A stretch of DNA of 64,000 nucleotides, from contig JACKBR010000026.1 of NCBI GenBank assembly GCA_020634495.1, positions 1-64,000 on the forward strand, in the 5' to 3' direction. A program made the translations under genes and the position numbers. Below the pieces are notes generated by a model. It did no database searches, had not been told where the DNA came from, and worked only from the letters and a program-made list of their open reading frames with translations. This DNA is from Ardenticatenaceae bacterium. GTDB taxonomy: Bacteria; Chloroflexota; Anaerolineae; Promineifilales; Promineifilaceae. Below are positions 1 through 9,421 of this stretch, piece after piece. The stretch's first letter is position 1. Every line of letters starts with the position of its first letter.

Positions 1-539
1 CGCTCTTTCACCAACAAATAGACACCAAAAGCAATAACGCCCAGCGGCAGCAGCGGGTTAAAGCTGCCAAAAATGATTAGCTCAAAGAAAACCACCAGCC
101 CCATCGCCAACAGCACCATCAGCCGCATAAAATTGTAGCCATTATGGTGCACGCGGTGCGCTGGTTCAAAGCGACGCATGTACATGAGTCCCCAGGCAGC
201 AGCCGCTAAAACCAGTGGCCAACTGTAAGCCCACGCTTCAAAATGGTTGGTCAGGTTCATGACAAACAGCAGGGTAGCTACGGTAACGAGCATCGCCCCC
301 GGCACCGCTAAAAAGGCCAACCGGCTGGGGCGTTCCGGCGCTGCGTTGTAGCTTGGCCACAGCAGCACAAGCCCTGGGGCCAGCACAAAGCCAGGCCACA
401 AAACTTCGATGAGCTGGAAATGAAACAGGTTGCTAACCAGCAAGGCGATGCCGATGGCAATAACGCCATAGGCGGGTAGAGCCTGCCTGTGCTGCAATTT
501 TCTTGTTTCTTCAACCTTGAGGATTGATTCTTTTGACAT
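1..539 (-). CDS. Multi-pass membrane protein, 3' end cut by window edge
   Basis: The minus-strand frame from the ATG at 539 is open to base 1 (179 codons seen). A good Shine-Dalgarno (AAAGGAGAG) lies just upstream, so the start is well supported. After a polar N-terminus of about 20 residues, the protein is a series of hydrophobic stretches separated by short loops, with one basic loop containing MYMRRFEPAHR, so at least five membrane segments are likely. No catalytic motif is visible in the part present. It resembles small bacterial integral membrane proteins of unknown function; I do not recognise a family with confidence. The stop codon lies outside the window. Confidence 0.6.
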   Translation of the reverse strand, partial: MSKESILKVEETRKLQHRQALPAYGVIAIGIALLVSNLFHFQLIEVLWPGFVLAPGLVLLWPSYNAAPERPSRLAFLAVPGAMLVTVATLLFVMNLTNHFEAWAYSWPLVLAAAAWGLMYMRRFEPAHRVHHNGYNFMRLMVLLAMGLVVFFELIIFGSFNPLLPLGVIAFGVYLLVKE

Positions 540-824
540 CTCTCACTCTCCTTTCCAAAGTTTGGTTATGCCTGCTTTACGCATCGGGTAAAGGTGAGTT
601 GCAGCCAGGGACGCATTTTTGAGGGCATTTACCATACCTACACATTCTCTACACATTACGGCCGTTTTCCCCAAAATCCCATCATAATAATTCCTCAATA
701 ATTTAGTAAGAAGCATGTAACGCAATCGGAATCAGCCAGTAATACCTCTGCCTTATCGTAAGCAGCGTTATTTCAGAACTTGCAGAATGCAAAAGGTAGG
801 TTCAAACAAAAGGAGATAAAACTC

Positions 825-1988
825 ATGCAACTATCAAAATACTTATCTGGCACAATTTCTCGAAAACGCAAAAAAACGCGCATCATTGCCCTGTTTCTAC
901 TGGCCACGCTCATCATTTTTGGCGGCAGCAGCCAGGTCTTTGCCCGTGGCAACGAGGCCAACGCTGTCTATGTGATGAACAACAACGCTGACGACAACGC
1001 AGTGCTGGTTTTTGAACGAGCCAACGATGGCACACTCGCCGAAGCAGGATCGTTTTCTACGGGCGGACTGGGCAGTGGCGGCGGGTTGGGTTCACAAGGC
1101 GCACTCGTTCTAAGCGATAACGGCCGTTGGCTGTTTGCGGTCAATGCAGGCAGCGACGAAGTTTCGGTTTTTGCTGTCGATGGCACCAGCCTCCACCTGG
1201 CACACACCATCGCTTCTGGTGGTGACCAGCCCATCAGCCTGACCGCGCATGGCAATCTTCTCTACGTGCTAAACGCAGGCAGTGGCGGCAACATCACCGG
1301 ATTTTACCTGGGCAGAAACGGCCGTCTCACCGCCATCCCCGCCTCCACCCAATATCTAAGCAATGGCGGTGTGGGTGATGCCCCAGGCCCAGCCCAAATT
1401 TCCTTTCGACCAGACGGCCGTCAGCTTGTCGTCACCGAAAAAGCAACCGACCAAATATTGACCTTTGACGTGCGTCGCTCTGGCCAGGCCAAACCGGCTG
1501 TGGTAAACGCCTCCGAAGGCGTGACCCCCTTTGGCTTTGATTTCACACCGGGTGGAACACTGCTTGTGAGTGAGGCGTTTGGCGGCGCAGCAGAAGCCAG
1601 CACCGCATCGTCTTACAGCTTTAGCCACGGCCAGCTTGAAACCATCAGCAGTGCAGTAGCTACCAATCAAACGGCCGCTTGCTGGTTAATCGTCACCCCC
1701 GATGGCAAATATGCCTACACCACCAACACCGGCAGCAGCACGGTAACCGGCTTCCAGGTAAACCCCAACGGCAGCATCGAGCTGCTAAATGCCTCTGGCG
1801 TTTCTGGCGAAACTGGCGATGGCAGCCGACCCATTGACGCTATTTTCAGCAGCAACGGCCAGACGCTGTACGTCTTAAGCGGCGGCACCAGCACCGTCAC
1901 AGCCTTCCACGTTACTGCCGATGGCAGTCTGACGAATTTGGGGAATGTCTCGGTTCCCGCTGGCTCTGTCGGCGTGACTGCAAACTAA
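825..1988 (+). CDS. Secreted seven-bladed beta-propeller, lactonase-like protein
   Basis: 387 aa from the ATG at 825, chosen because AAAGGAGA sits 7 nt upstream; an earlier in-frame ATG at 787 lacks this. The N-terminus has a basic stretch (RKRKK), a hydrophobic core and an Ala-rich cleavage site near residue 40 (QVFA), so it is exported. The rest is repeating blades of the YVTN / 6-phosphogluconolactonase-like type (motifs such as GRWLFAVNAGSDEVSVF and GKYAYTTNTGSSTVTGF). The family includes 6-phosphogluconolactonases and many surface proteins with no known enzyme activity. Export argues against a role in the pentose phosphate pathway. It stands alone and is followed by a hairpin terminator. 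Confidence 0.8.
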   Translation: MQLSKYLSGTISRKRKKTRIIALFLLATLIIFGGSSQVFARGNEANAVYVMNNNADDNAVLVFERANDGTLAEAGSFSTGGLGSGGGLGSQGALVLSDNGRWLFAVNAGSDEVSVFAVDGTSLHLAHTIASGGDQPISLTAHGNLLYVLNAGSGGNITGFYLGRNGRLTAIPASTQYLSNGGVGDAPGPAQISFRPDGRQLVVTEKATDQILTFDVRRSGQAKPAVVNASEGVTPFGFDFTPGGTLLVSEAFGGAAEASTASSYSFSHGQLETISSAVATNQTAACWLIVTPDGKYAYTTNTGSSTVTGFQVNPNGSIELLNASGVSGETGDGSRPIDAIFSSNGQTLYVLSGGTSTVTAFHVTADGSLTNLGNVSVPAGSVGVTAN

Positions 1989-2039
1989 CCATCTATCCGC
2001 AAAAGGTAAAGAAAGTTGTAAGCAGTTCTGAAAAACAAA

Positions 2040-2081
2040 ATAAGGCGTCCAAAGAGTTTCTTGTGGACGCCTTATTTTTAT
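2040..2081. terminator. Bidirectional hairpin terminator
   Basis: 12-bp inverted repeat (ATAAGGCGTCCA at 2040-2051, TGGACGCCTTAT at 2064-2075) followed by TTTTTA on the plus strand and preceded by an A-run. It lies between two convergent genes, so it can stop transcription from both sides. Confidence 0.85.
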
Positions 2082-2129
2082 TTAGCTTTCTAACATTGAG
2101 TAAAGCCGCAGCTTACCCAACCTTGTGCC

Positions 2130-3317
2130 TTAAACAGGTTCGGCAACGGGTTCAGCTGGCAAGAAAGAAATTTCCAAGACGCCATCCTGCAAAGAACCGC
2201 TGCCCGCCCGTCGCTTGGCCAAAACGGTTGGCAAAATCATCTCACGCTTAAAGTTGCCAATGGTGATGAACATCTCGTCGCCCCGTTTACGCAGTTTCAC
2301 ATCCCCCCCGGTTACAAAGGGCATGGGCAGCCGCATGATGTAACGGCCGTCTTCCTGTTCCACAATTTCTTGCAGAGCGCCCCGGTAAAAAATATCCCCC
2401 GGATCAGACTTGCCAAAACAATCCTGCGCCAGCTGGGAGAGCGCCTCAACGCCAACAACCTCATGGGCGTAGTAAGGTGCCCGCCACAGCGGCAGCGGCC
2501 GGAAATTGTTCTCAATCATCTCTAAATATTTGGCTTGCAAAGCGCGGCGCTGGGCATAAAACGGCCCTTCGTTGTCAGATTCCGGCAAAATGCGGTTGAT
2601 GACGATGCTGTCTACCGGATAGTTGAACAGGCCCAGGTAGCTAACGGCCCGTTCGGCTTCGCGCACGACCATTTTTTCGGGTTGCAGCACCACGCGGTAG
2701 CTGCTAATTTCTGGATTACTCAGGGTTTCCCGCAGTTCGCCGGTAGCCGCATCTAATTTTTCTAGCGCTTCCAGCACTTCGGCGGGGCCTTGCAGCAGTC
2801 GTCCGGCAAACGGCCGTAACGCCTTCACCACATTGCTACGACCCCGGCTTAAATGGCCCGCATACCAACGAAACGTGTCTGGCATGGTCAACAGGCGAAT
2901 GGTTTCGCCAGTGGGAGCCGCATCAATAATCACGCGATCAAAATTGCGCTCCCTGGCCTGCTTGTTGATGTGCAGCAAGCTCACAATTTCATCCATGCCC
3001 GGAAAAGCAGACAGCTCATCGGCCACCACATTGTCAATCTTGTTGCCATCCCGCAGCATACCAGAGACAAAATGTTGCAGCGTACCCCAATAGTTATGAA
3101 TATCGGCCACAACGCTAATTTCTTGAGCCCACAAATTGGGAGCTACTTCTACGGGGGTGGCAGCCAAAGGCACATTTAATGAATCGGCTAAACTGTGGGC
3201 GATGTCGGTGCTGGCCACCAGGGTTTTGTAGCCTAACTCGGCGCTGCGAACGGCCGTTGCCGCCGCCACGGTTGTCTTACCAACGCCCCCCTTCCCCAAA
3301 TACAAAATAATGCGCAT
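2130..3317 (-). CDS. ArsA/Get3-family ATPase
   Basis: 395 aa. The start at 3317 follows AGGAGA and places the deviant Walker A motif GKGGVGKTT at residues 8-16, the usual position; an upstream extension is out of family. The family switch motif appears as IIDAAPTGETIRLL (ArsA/Get3 have DTAPTGHTLR). The last 80 or so residues match the small HSP20-like domain often fused to bacterial ArsA homologues. Family members are dimeric ATPases driving arsenite efflux (ArsA) or tail-anchored protein insertion (Get3). No arsB, arsR or arsD lies nearby and no arsenite-binding Cys cluster is evident, so a chaperone-like role is at least as likely as arsenite export. Confidence 0.85.
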   Translation of the reverse strand: MRIILYLGKGGVGKTTVAAATAVRSAELGYKTLVASTDIAHSLADSLNVPLAATPVEVAPNLWAQEISVVADIHNYWGTLQHFVSGMLRDGNKIDNVVADELSAFPGMDEIVSLLHINKQARERNFDRVIIDAAPTGETIRLLTMPDTFRWYAGHLSRGRSNVVKALRPFAGRLLQGPAEVLEALEKLDAATGELRETLSNPEISSYRVVLQPEKMVVREAERAVSYLGLFNYPVDSIVINRILPESDNEGPFYAQRRALQAKYLEMIENNFRPLPLWRAPYYAHEVVGVEALSQLAQDCFGKSDPGDIFYRGALQEIVEQEDGRYIMRLPMPFVTGGDVKLRKRGDEMFITIGNFKREMILPTVLAKRRAGSGSLQDGVLEISFLPAEPVAEPV

Positions 3318-3463
3318 AGGTTCTCCTAAACAATTCATTACAGTGAAATCATACGCTAGATTATACGTCACTTTAGGGAAGGTGTTGCAAATGAAGTGCT
3401 GGCCTGTGGGCAAGTAGTCGGGCTGCCGGTTTGTGGTCTGCCCGACTACTTGCCACTCATCAA

Positions 3464-5116
3464 CTATTTACTTAGCTCCAGCGTGAGGAAAAGGGCATCG
3501 GGATCATCAGCAGAAAATTCCAGGAACCCTTCGTTATTGTAGTAGCCTTCTAAACCCGCCACGCCGGGGTATTCTACCCCGCGCAGCAGCGGTTCCGGCA
3601 AGAAGAAATATCCTTTCTGGTCAGTTTCGGCAAAAGCATACACTTCGGCGTCTGTCGGATTGTCTAACCAGGCGTCTAAATCTGTGCCTGGCTGCAAAAT
3701 GAAGATGACCGCGCCGCTGAGCGGTTTGCCGCTGTCGGCGTCTAAAATTTCACCTTCCACCTGCACGCCATCCTGGCTATTGCTGGTTGTTCCACTGCTG
3801 CTGCTGGTGCTGCCAGATGTTCCGCTGCCTACGGCCGTTTCCGCACTGCCCACAAAATCAAGATCGCCACCAGCGTAAATTTCTACCGCATAATCGCCAT
3901 TTGGAATCGGATCGCCATAGTTGTGGAAGTAGAACGGGGTGCAGCTGCCGGATGCCCCTTCGTTCCATTCCAAAACGGCCGTGCTGAGCAATTCTTCACC
4001 CAGCCACCAGGCCACCAGCACCTGCTCGCCATCAGCCAGGCCATTGTATTCAAAAATGGCGACGGCAAAAGTGGTGTTGCTGGGGTAACTTTCTCTGGGG
4101 CCAATCGCACAGCCATCGTCATCACTATAATCCTCGGCCCAGGTTACAAAGGTGAATGTTTCCTGGCCGGTGCCCTGCACCACAAAGGGACTTTCGTAGT
4201 TGCTGTTGGCTTGGGCGGCAGCCAGCAGCGGCAGAGCATAGTTGATTGCCCGCAAGCGGTTAATCGCCCCGCCGATGGCCTCCTGTCCAAAAGAAGGCAC
4301 GCCAATAATCTGCCCGGCGGCGTTGACGCCCAGCCCACCGGAATTTCCCGGAGAAATGGTGGCATCTGTTTTAATCCAGGCGCGGTCGCCCACCCGGCTT
4401 TGGCTTTCAAAGCCAGCCACGTTGCCCCTGGTAAAGGTGATGGTTTCGCCGCCTGCACCGGGATAACCCAAAATGCGGATTTCATCGCCCAGGCCAATCG
4501 TGTCAGAGTCACCCACCTCCACAAACGGGAGGCTGAGGTCGCTGGCGTCTAGTTCGTTGCCGTCTAAATCGGCCGTAATTTTAATGACAGCCAGATCAAG
4601 TGCGCCATCGGCGGCGGCCAGTTCAGCAAGGTAGGCTTCCGCTGGCGGGCGGTCGGCGGAATTGCTGAGGGCCACCACGAGCTGGTCTGGTTCTTCGCCA
4701 AAGAGCATTTCTGGATCGTTGTAGAGGGTGGCCAGCCCCGGCGATGTGGGAGCAGCCACATGGGCGTTGGTCAGGATGATGCCATCGGCTGAGATGATCG
4801 TGCCGGAGCCTGTCCAGATGGTTTGGAGACGGCCGTTGTTCACCTGCTTGGCAAAAATTTGCACCGTGGCCGCCTGCAAGCGCTCGATGGGCGTGGCGCT
4901 GGCGGCATTGTCTGCTTCGGGGTCAACGGCCGCTGGGGTTGGCGCAGCCTCATCCGTGGGTGGGGGTTCGTCGCCATCGTCATCGTCGGTGTCGCGCACG
5001 CGAGGCGTGGGCGTGGCTTCTAAAGCAGCCCCTAACTGGCAGGCCAGCGAGGTGAAAGAAAAAAGGAGCAGCAGCAAAAAAAGGTGCGCAAGCGGGGAAT
5101 TCTGGATTCGTTTCAT
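3464..5116 (-). CDS. HtrA-like serine protease lipoprotein with C-terminal beta-sandwich
   Basis: 550 aa. The signal peptide ends in a lipobox (FTSLAC, Cys26), followed by a Pro/Thr/Asp-rich linker to about residue 75. The trypsin-like domain has the catalytic triad in family order: His119 in LTNAHV, Asp174 in DLAVIKI and Ser259 in SPGNSGG. No PDZ domain is obvious. After about residue 320 there is an immunoglobulin-like region, a Ser/Thr-rich spacer and a carboxypeptidase-regulatory-like domain (EGEILDADSGKPLSGAVIF). It should act as a cell-surface quality-control or processing protease. Its start is 3 nt from the stop of the upstream gene (5120-5692), forming a unit with that gene and the PrsW-like protease. 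Confidence 0.85.
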   Translation of the reverse strand: MKRIQNSPLAHLFLLLLLFSFTSLACQLGAALEATPTPRVRDTDDDDGDEPPPTDEAAPTPAAVDPEADNAASATPIERLQAATVQIFAKQVNNGRLQTIWTGSGTIISADGIILTNAHVAAPTSPGLATLYNDPEMLFGEEPDQLVVALSNSADRPPAEAYLAELAAADGALDLAVIKITADLDGNELDASDLSLPFVEVGDSDTIGLGDEIRILGYPGAGGETITFTRGNVAGFESQSRVGDRAWIKTDATISPGNSGGLGVNAAGQIIGVPSFGQEAIGGAINRLRAINYALPLLAAAQANSNYESPFVVQGTGQETFTFVTWAEDYSDDDGCAIGPRESYPSNTTFAVAIFEYNGLADGEQVLVAWWLGEELLSTAVLEWNEGASGSCTPFYFHNYGDPIPNGDYAVEIYAGGDLDFVGSAETAVGSGTSGSTSSSSGTTSNSQDGVQVEGEILDADSGKPLSGAVIFILQPGTDLDAWLDNPTDAEVYAFAETDQKGYFFLPEPLLRGVEYPGVAGLEGYYNNEGFLEFSADDPDALFLTLELSK

Positions 5117-5119
5117 GCC

Positions 5120-5692
5120 CTACTCTCCTCCGTCATAGGAAACTGACTGAACAAATTTTTGGAAATTGGGCAGCACATTGGCCAATGTTTCGCTGTTTGA
5201 TTCCAGGGACAACACCATCACCCGATCGTTTTGGGCAAAGTAATAATCGACGCCCTCAATGATGGCGGGTAAGCCAGGAGAGTCCACATCGGCGCGGGCA
5301 AAGCTGACTTTATAGGCATCTTGCCCGCCAAACACAATGGGGGCGGCTTCCAGCACGCGGTAGGTGCTGTCTAGCCTGGTGCGGGCAATGCTGCGATTCC
5401 CGGCCAAAACTTCCATGTCGGTGGCGGCTGGCAGGCTGGTCACGCGGTAAAGCTGATCCAGGGATTGTGGATTGCGCACGACGAATACCAGATCGCCAGC
5501 GCCTTCTTGCACCAGCCAGCCATCGGGAACGGCCGCATGGATGCCATTTAGGCTTACCTGGCGGGTGGCGTTTTGCACGGCCGTTTTTACCCACCAGCCT
5601 AAAGCCAGGCAAACCAGCAGCAAAATGGCCACATACACGGCGGAGCGCCGCTCATGGGCACGTCTATTTTGGGGCACGCTAACGGGAGTCAT
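5120..5692 (-). CDS. Single-pass membrane protein of unknown function
   Basis: 190 aa. One membrane segment at residues 19-35 (VYVAILLLVCLALGWWV) follows a basic N-terminus (RRAHERR), predicting a cytoplasmic N-terminus and an outside domain of about 150 residues. The outside part has alternating hydrophobic strands and no recognisable catalytic residues; the phrase ISxNGIxxxVPDGW-like resembles surface domains that accompany proteases and chaperones, but no family can be named. It is translationally packed between the PrsW-like gene (TAA directly abutting this ATG) and the HtrA-like protease, so it probably works with them, perhaps as a substrate or adaptor. Confidence 0.6.
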   Translation of the reverse strand: MTPVSVPQNRRAHERRSAVYVAILLLVCLALGWWVKTAVQNATRQVSLNGIHAAVPDGWLVQEGAGDLVFVVRNPQSLDQLYRVTSLPAATDMEVLAGNRSIARTRLDSTYRVLEAAPIVFGGQDAYKVSFARADVDSPGLPAIIEGVDYYFAQNDRVMVLSLESNSETLANVLPNFQKFVQSVSYDGGE

Positions 5693-6535
5693 TTAGTCAC
5701 CTCCATGCACGGCTAAATCGTGCTGGATGGAGCGGGAGAGGAACCAGGTGACAATGCCAGCCAGCACAGCAGCCAACAGCAGCCCAACCCAGCTGTTGGC
5801 GGTGCTTAAACTGCCCTGGCTCAAATTGCCGCGTAAAAAGTAGAAGAGGCTGTTGAGGGCAGCGGCGATAACCAAACCCAAAGGCATCCACCAAAGCGGC
5901 CGTTTCTCAAACTTCATCCGTCCCAAAAAGTAGCCCACCACACCGGCAAAGCTGGCCTGGGCCAGGGTAGTGAGCACCATACGAATGGCCCCGGAACCCA
6001 AATCGACACCGCCGGAGCTCACCACAAAATGAATGTTTAGCACGACGGCAAAACCAACGGCAACGGCCGTTGTGTAAATAATGCCATCAATCGCTTCATC
6101 AAAATCGGCGGCGTAGTAAACTGAATAGCGAACGGCCGCATACTTCAAATATTCCTGCACCATGCCCACGATTAAAAAGCCGCCCAGCAGCTGCGCCCAG
6201 GCGGGACTGCTGCTCAGCCAGGCAGGCACATCAAACACACCCTCTACCAGCGGAATGCCCAAAGCGCTGGCCAGCAAGCCACCCAAGATCACCATTTGCA
6301 AAATGAGATGCTTTGGTTCCGGCTCTAGCCGGTCTCGCCGGTAAAAGAAAGCCAGCCAAACAACCGCTGGCACCAGGGCCATCAAAATGCCGGTAATGAC
6401 CAGCGAGGTAGGGGTAAATTGAGGCTGTAACCATGCTTCGAGGCCAAAAATAACGAGCACAAACAAAACGAGCAGCACAATTGAGGCAATGTCTGCCTGC
6501 CACAAACCACTGCGTTGTCGCCAAGGTCCATTCAT
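5693..6535 (-). CDS. PrsW-family intramembrane metalloprotease
   Basis: 280 aa from the ATG at 6535, chosen because GGAGG lies 8 nt upstream; a longer form from 6607 lacks a ribosome site. About eight membrane segments. The PrsW signature elements are present: QEYLKYAAVR (Glu128, Lys131), FDEAIDGIIYTTAVAVGFA (Asp146, Glu147) and a downstream His in NIHF (His169). PrsW cleaves membrane-anchored anti-sigma factors or other single-pass proteins in characterised species. The directly following gene encodes a single-pass protein and the third an exported serine protease, an arrangement consistent with a membrane stress or proteolysis unit. The first Glu of the usual EExxK is Gln here (QEYLK), so full activity is not certain. 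Confidence 0.75.
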   Translation of the reverse strand: MNGPWRQRSGLWQADIASIVLLVLFVLVIFGLEAWLQPQFTPTSLVITGILMALVPAVVWLAFFYRRDRLEPEPKHLILQMVILGGLLASALGIPLVEGVFDVPAWLSSSPAWAQLLGGFLIVGMVQEYLKYAAVRYSVYYAADFDEAIDGIIYTTAVAVGFAVVLNIHFVVSSGGVDLGSGAIRMVLTTLAQASFAGVVGYFLGRMKFEKRPLWWMPLGLVIAAALNSLFYFLRGNLSQGSLSTANSWVGLLLAAVLAGIVTWFLSRSIQHDLAVHGGD

Positions 6536-6821
6536 GAAGCCACCTCCTAAATATTGGGGTTGTCGCCTTAATACATTTTCTATGGAACGGCCGTTGGCGT
6601 CAACCATTGTGCACTATACAGCTTAACCGATCCAAAACCGATCCTGAAAAGTGACAAATGTCAATTGTAGGGCGTCGGCCACATACTTATAATTCGGCTT
6701 GTGTTCGCGCTTTCCATGCAAATGCCAATCTGAGATTTTCCTAATTTCAAATTTGGTTTTTTCACAACCGTGCCGGGAAACGGCCGTTTTAACATCAACC
6801 TTATCACAGGAGAAAAACACA

Positions 6822-8756
6822 ATGAAACGTGCTGGTTTGTTACTCGTTATGACCCTTGCATCACTGTTTTTTATTCACGCAGCTTATGAGCCCACGCCAA
6901 CAATAGCTGGCAGCAATCCGCTAACAACCGCGTTGCTTTCAGATCACAGCCTAACCGAAGCCGATACCTTCATAAGCAATTACAGTTACGATCTCGTGAC
7001 TCACAATGATGTGGCCCATGTCTACTGGCAAGAAAGCGGGAATGGAACAGAGGGCACGGATCTGTTTTACCGGCAATTGCCTGGTGGCAGCACAATTCGT
7101 CTCTCTGATCCGGCACTGTCTGAGGGGGATGTAAATACATTTTTGCATGATACGGCCGTTGCCCCAGACGGCACCTTCCACATGATTTGGCTGGAAGACA
7201 CCGGCACAAGCGAAGCAAACGACCTCTTTTACTGGAGTGCCGCCACAGGCACTGTATTGCTCAGCAATCGTACAGAAACCGAAGGCTTCGTTAAATTTAA
7301 TTCCACCACACTTCATTTAATAATGGATACAAACGGCAATCCCCATACCTTTTGGTACGAGGACACCGGCACTAGCGAAGGTTACGATCTTTTCTATTGG
7401 AGCAAATCAACGGGAACTGTTCTGCTAACAGACCGCAGCCAAACAGAAGGAAGCGATGTTAACTTTGGCCCAAATAGACTCGCCACCGGTGAAGACGGCA
7501 CGGCACACGTTACCTGGGCAGAAGTTGGCAACGACAGCTCAACTTCAACCTACTTTTATTGGAACTCAACATTAGCAACACCTATTATTTTGCCTGGCAT
7601 ACAATCTTCGATTGTCGCAGGCAATGTCGCCCACATCATTTGGGGCGGACAGTCAGAAGGGCCGCTTTTCTATTGGAACTCTGCCACGCAAAGCAGCCAA
7701 ACCATCCCCTCCTCCTCTGATCCCGGCGGCTATGTGTTCGCCCGCATGGTTGCCGATTCAACAAACACGGTTCATGTTTTGTGGTCTGAAGGAGCCAGCA
7801 ATATCTGCTTATCCCATTGGGATTCTACCAACCAGACTTCCAGTGAGTTAGTAACAGGGGAGGTTTGCCTTTTCCCATGGAATATCTATGTAGACAACAC
7901 AGACAGCTTACACACTGTCGTTGGCGACCAACCCTCTGGAATCAAACGATACCGCTACTGGAATGATAACCTGGCAAATCCAATTCCAGTATTTTCAGGT
8001 AATTCCAGCAGCGACGGCACGATGACCGGAATCGAAGGAACCAATGAGGTTCATATAACCTGGATCGATTCGCCTGGCCCTGGCCCCGATAGTAATTTTT
8101 ATCATTGGGACAACGTCAACCAAACAGTAAACACACTCTCTGAAGCGGTAGGGGCTAACATTCAGGCTGAGCCGAGCAGCAATGGCATCCTTTATTTGCT
8201 TTGGGATGAATCTGTTAACGGTAGCCCCCAAAACTTCTTTTGGAACTCCGAGACAAATGCCACGCAAAACCTATTTACAGAGTTGGGCATTAGTTCCATT
8301 CCATTTGGCGACAAAGAAATGACCATGGAATTCTTGCAAAGTGGCCTTCCATACTTTACCTGGTATGGCACGCCCACTGTTGGCCCAGATGGATTTTACC
8401 TTTGGGACAGCGCCCAAGATGAAATCCACCTGGTAGGGGAAAGCGAACCTTGTTTAGAGATTGGCGACTCTTTTAGCAACGACTCGGACACTTTTGGCAA
8501 CATTTATCTTGCCTGGCAGGATACGGCAACAAAAACCAACTATTGGTGGAGTAAAGCAACAGGCCAGGTTGATCTAAGCCTAACCTCAGCGGCAGAAACA
8601 AACTGCAATACGCCAGTTACAGCGGTTAGTGACAACGGCAGCGTTTTTGTGATGTGGATTGAAGCGAGTGATGTTGCTGGTGAAGGTCAAGATGTTTACG
8701 CAGGCTGGGTTGAAAGGTCTACGAACTCAACTTTTATTTCGTTTATTGTTAGATAG
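6822..8756 (+). CDS. Large secreted repeat protein, probable beta-propeller
   Basis: 644 aa from the ATG at 6822, preceded by CAGGAGAAA. The signal peptide covers about the first 21 residues. The mature protein consists of about 12 imperfect repeats of 40-50 residues built around W(Y/L)EDTGTSE..DLFYWS and ATGTVLLTDR, each with aromatic and Asp/Gly-rich turns, as in propeller blades that report extracellular sensor or lectin-like modules. No C-terminal anchor or sorting signal is seen. No enzyme motif is visible. It is monocistronic and ends just before a bidirectional terminator. Function unknown; adhesion or ligand binding would be a guess. Confidence 0.65.
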   Translation: MKRAGLLLVMTLASLFFIHAAYEPTPTIAGSNPLTTALLSDHSLTEADTFISNYSYDLVTHNDVAHVYWQESGNGTEGTDLFYRQLPGGSTIRLSDPALSEGDVNTFLHDTAVAPDGTFHMIWLEDTGTSEANDLFYWSAATGTVLLSNRTETEGFVKFNSTTLHLIMDTNGNPHTFWYEDTGTSEGYDLFYWSKSTGTVLLTDRSQTEGSDVNFGPNRLATGEDGTAHVTWAEVGNDSSTSTYFYWNSTLATPIILPGIQSSIVAGNVAHIIWGGQSEGPLFYWNSATQSSQTIPSSSDPGGYVFARMVADSTNTVHVLWSEGASNICLSHWDSTNQTSSELVTGEVCLFPWNIYVDNTDSLHTVVGDQPSGIKRYRYWNDNLANPIPVFSGNSSSDGTMTGIEGTNEVHITWIDSPGPGPDSNFYHWDNVNQTVNTLSEAVGANIQAEPSSNGILYLLWDESVNGSPQNFFWNSETNATQNLFTELGISSIPFGDKEMTMEFLQSGLPYFTWYGTPTVGPDGFYLWDSAQDEIHLVGESEPCLEIGDSFSNDSDTFGNIYLAWQDTATKTNYWWSKATGQVDLSLTSAAETNCNTPVTAVSDNGSVFVMWIEASDVAGEGQDVYAGWVERSTNSTFISFIVR

Positions 8757-8799
8757 ACGGCCGTTTTGCCGCTTACTGTAAAAAATCGAAATGAATAAA

Positions 8800-8836
8800 G
8801 GGGATGGTTCATGGCTATACGGCCGTAACCATCCCC
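8800..8836. terminator. Bidirectional terminator overlapping GNAT gene end
   Basis: 10-bp inverted repeat GGGGATGGTT (8800-8809) / AACCATCCCC (8827-8836), followed on the plus strand by a CCCCCTCTTTTTC tract. The loop contains ACGGCCGT and the stop codon of the minus-strand acetyltransferase, so the last codons of that gene form part of the hairpin. Confidence 0.75.
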
Positions 8837-9384
8837 ACCCCCTCTTTTTCTCGCGTTAAATCAATGACAATCTCTGATTCCGTGCCCTCAATGGTGCGCT
8901 GCATCGCGTACGGCAGTTGATCAAATAGATGCCAAATGGCCGTGTTGTCATTTTGAATGGTGCCAACCACCGCCTCCGCGCCCGTCATTTGAGCCAACTC
9001 CAGCACCATCGGCAGCAGCCGCTGGCCAATGCCCTGTCCCTGGCGGTCATCCCGCACCGACATGGCCACTTCGGCCGTTGTCTCGGACAGCCACACAATG
9101 CGCGCCACCCCCACGGCCGCTTCCCCTTCCCCTGGCAGCGTCGAAAAAGCAATCAACCCCAGCTGCTCCTCAGGAACGGCCGTAGCAATCTTCTCTGCCT
9201 CCGCCCACACCTGCTCTGGCGTCACGTGATCCGTCGGCTGGTGAAACCGCCGGTAGCGGCTCTCCGGCCCCATGTGCTCAAATAAATCAACCAAATGGTG
9301 AGCATCCTTTGAGCGCAGCAAGCGCACCCAAACCTCAATGCCATCTTTGGTTCTGAACCGTTTCCTTAAATGCACAGCTCCCAT
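8815..9384 (-). CDS. GNAT-family N-acetyltransferase
   Basis: 189 aa from the ATG at 9384 (GGAGG 8 nt upstream; a second ATG at 9390 is too close to it). The acetyl-CoA binding motif A is clear: VRDDRQGQGIGQRLL near residues 128-142. The N-terminal part (LVDLFEHMGPESRYRRFHQP) resembles the acetyltransferase domain found fused to or acting with acyl-CoA synthetases (Pat-like), so protein lysine acetylation is possible, but the substrate cannot be read from sequence. A palindrome directly upstream suggests its own repressor or autoregulation. Confidence 0.8.
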   Translation of the reverse strand: MGAVHLRKRFRTKDGIEVWVRLLRSKDAHHLVDLFEHMGPESRYRRFHQPTDHVTPEQVWAEAEKIATAVPEEQLGLIAFSTLPGEGEAAVGVARIVWLSETTAEVAMSVRDDRQGQGIGQRLLPMVLELAQMTGAEAVVGTIQNDNTAIWHLFDQLPYAMQRTIEGTESEIVIDLTREKEGVGMVTAV

Positions 9385-9402
9385 TACCATTACCTCCACA
9401 AA

Positions 9403-9421
9403 TATAACGCACCGCGTTATA
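9403..9421. promoter_or_regulatory. Palindromic operator candidate upstream of GNAT gene
   Basis: 8-bp arms TATAACGC (9403-9410) and GCGTTATA (9414-9421) around ACC, about 18 bases upstream of the acetyltransferase start. Size and position suit a dimeric repressor. The remainder of the 332-nt divergent spacer to 9716 shows one ACGGCCGT and no gene. Confidence 0.45.

Noticed and set aside
3923..4552. 209-codon plus-strand open frame opposite the HtrA-like protease
   Set aside because: Antisense shadow; the minus-strand frame has signal peptide, lipobox and the full catalytic triad.
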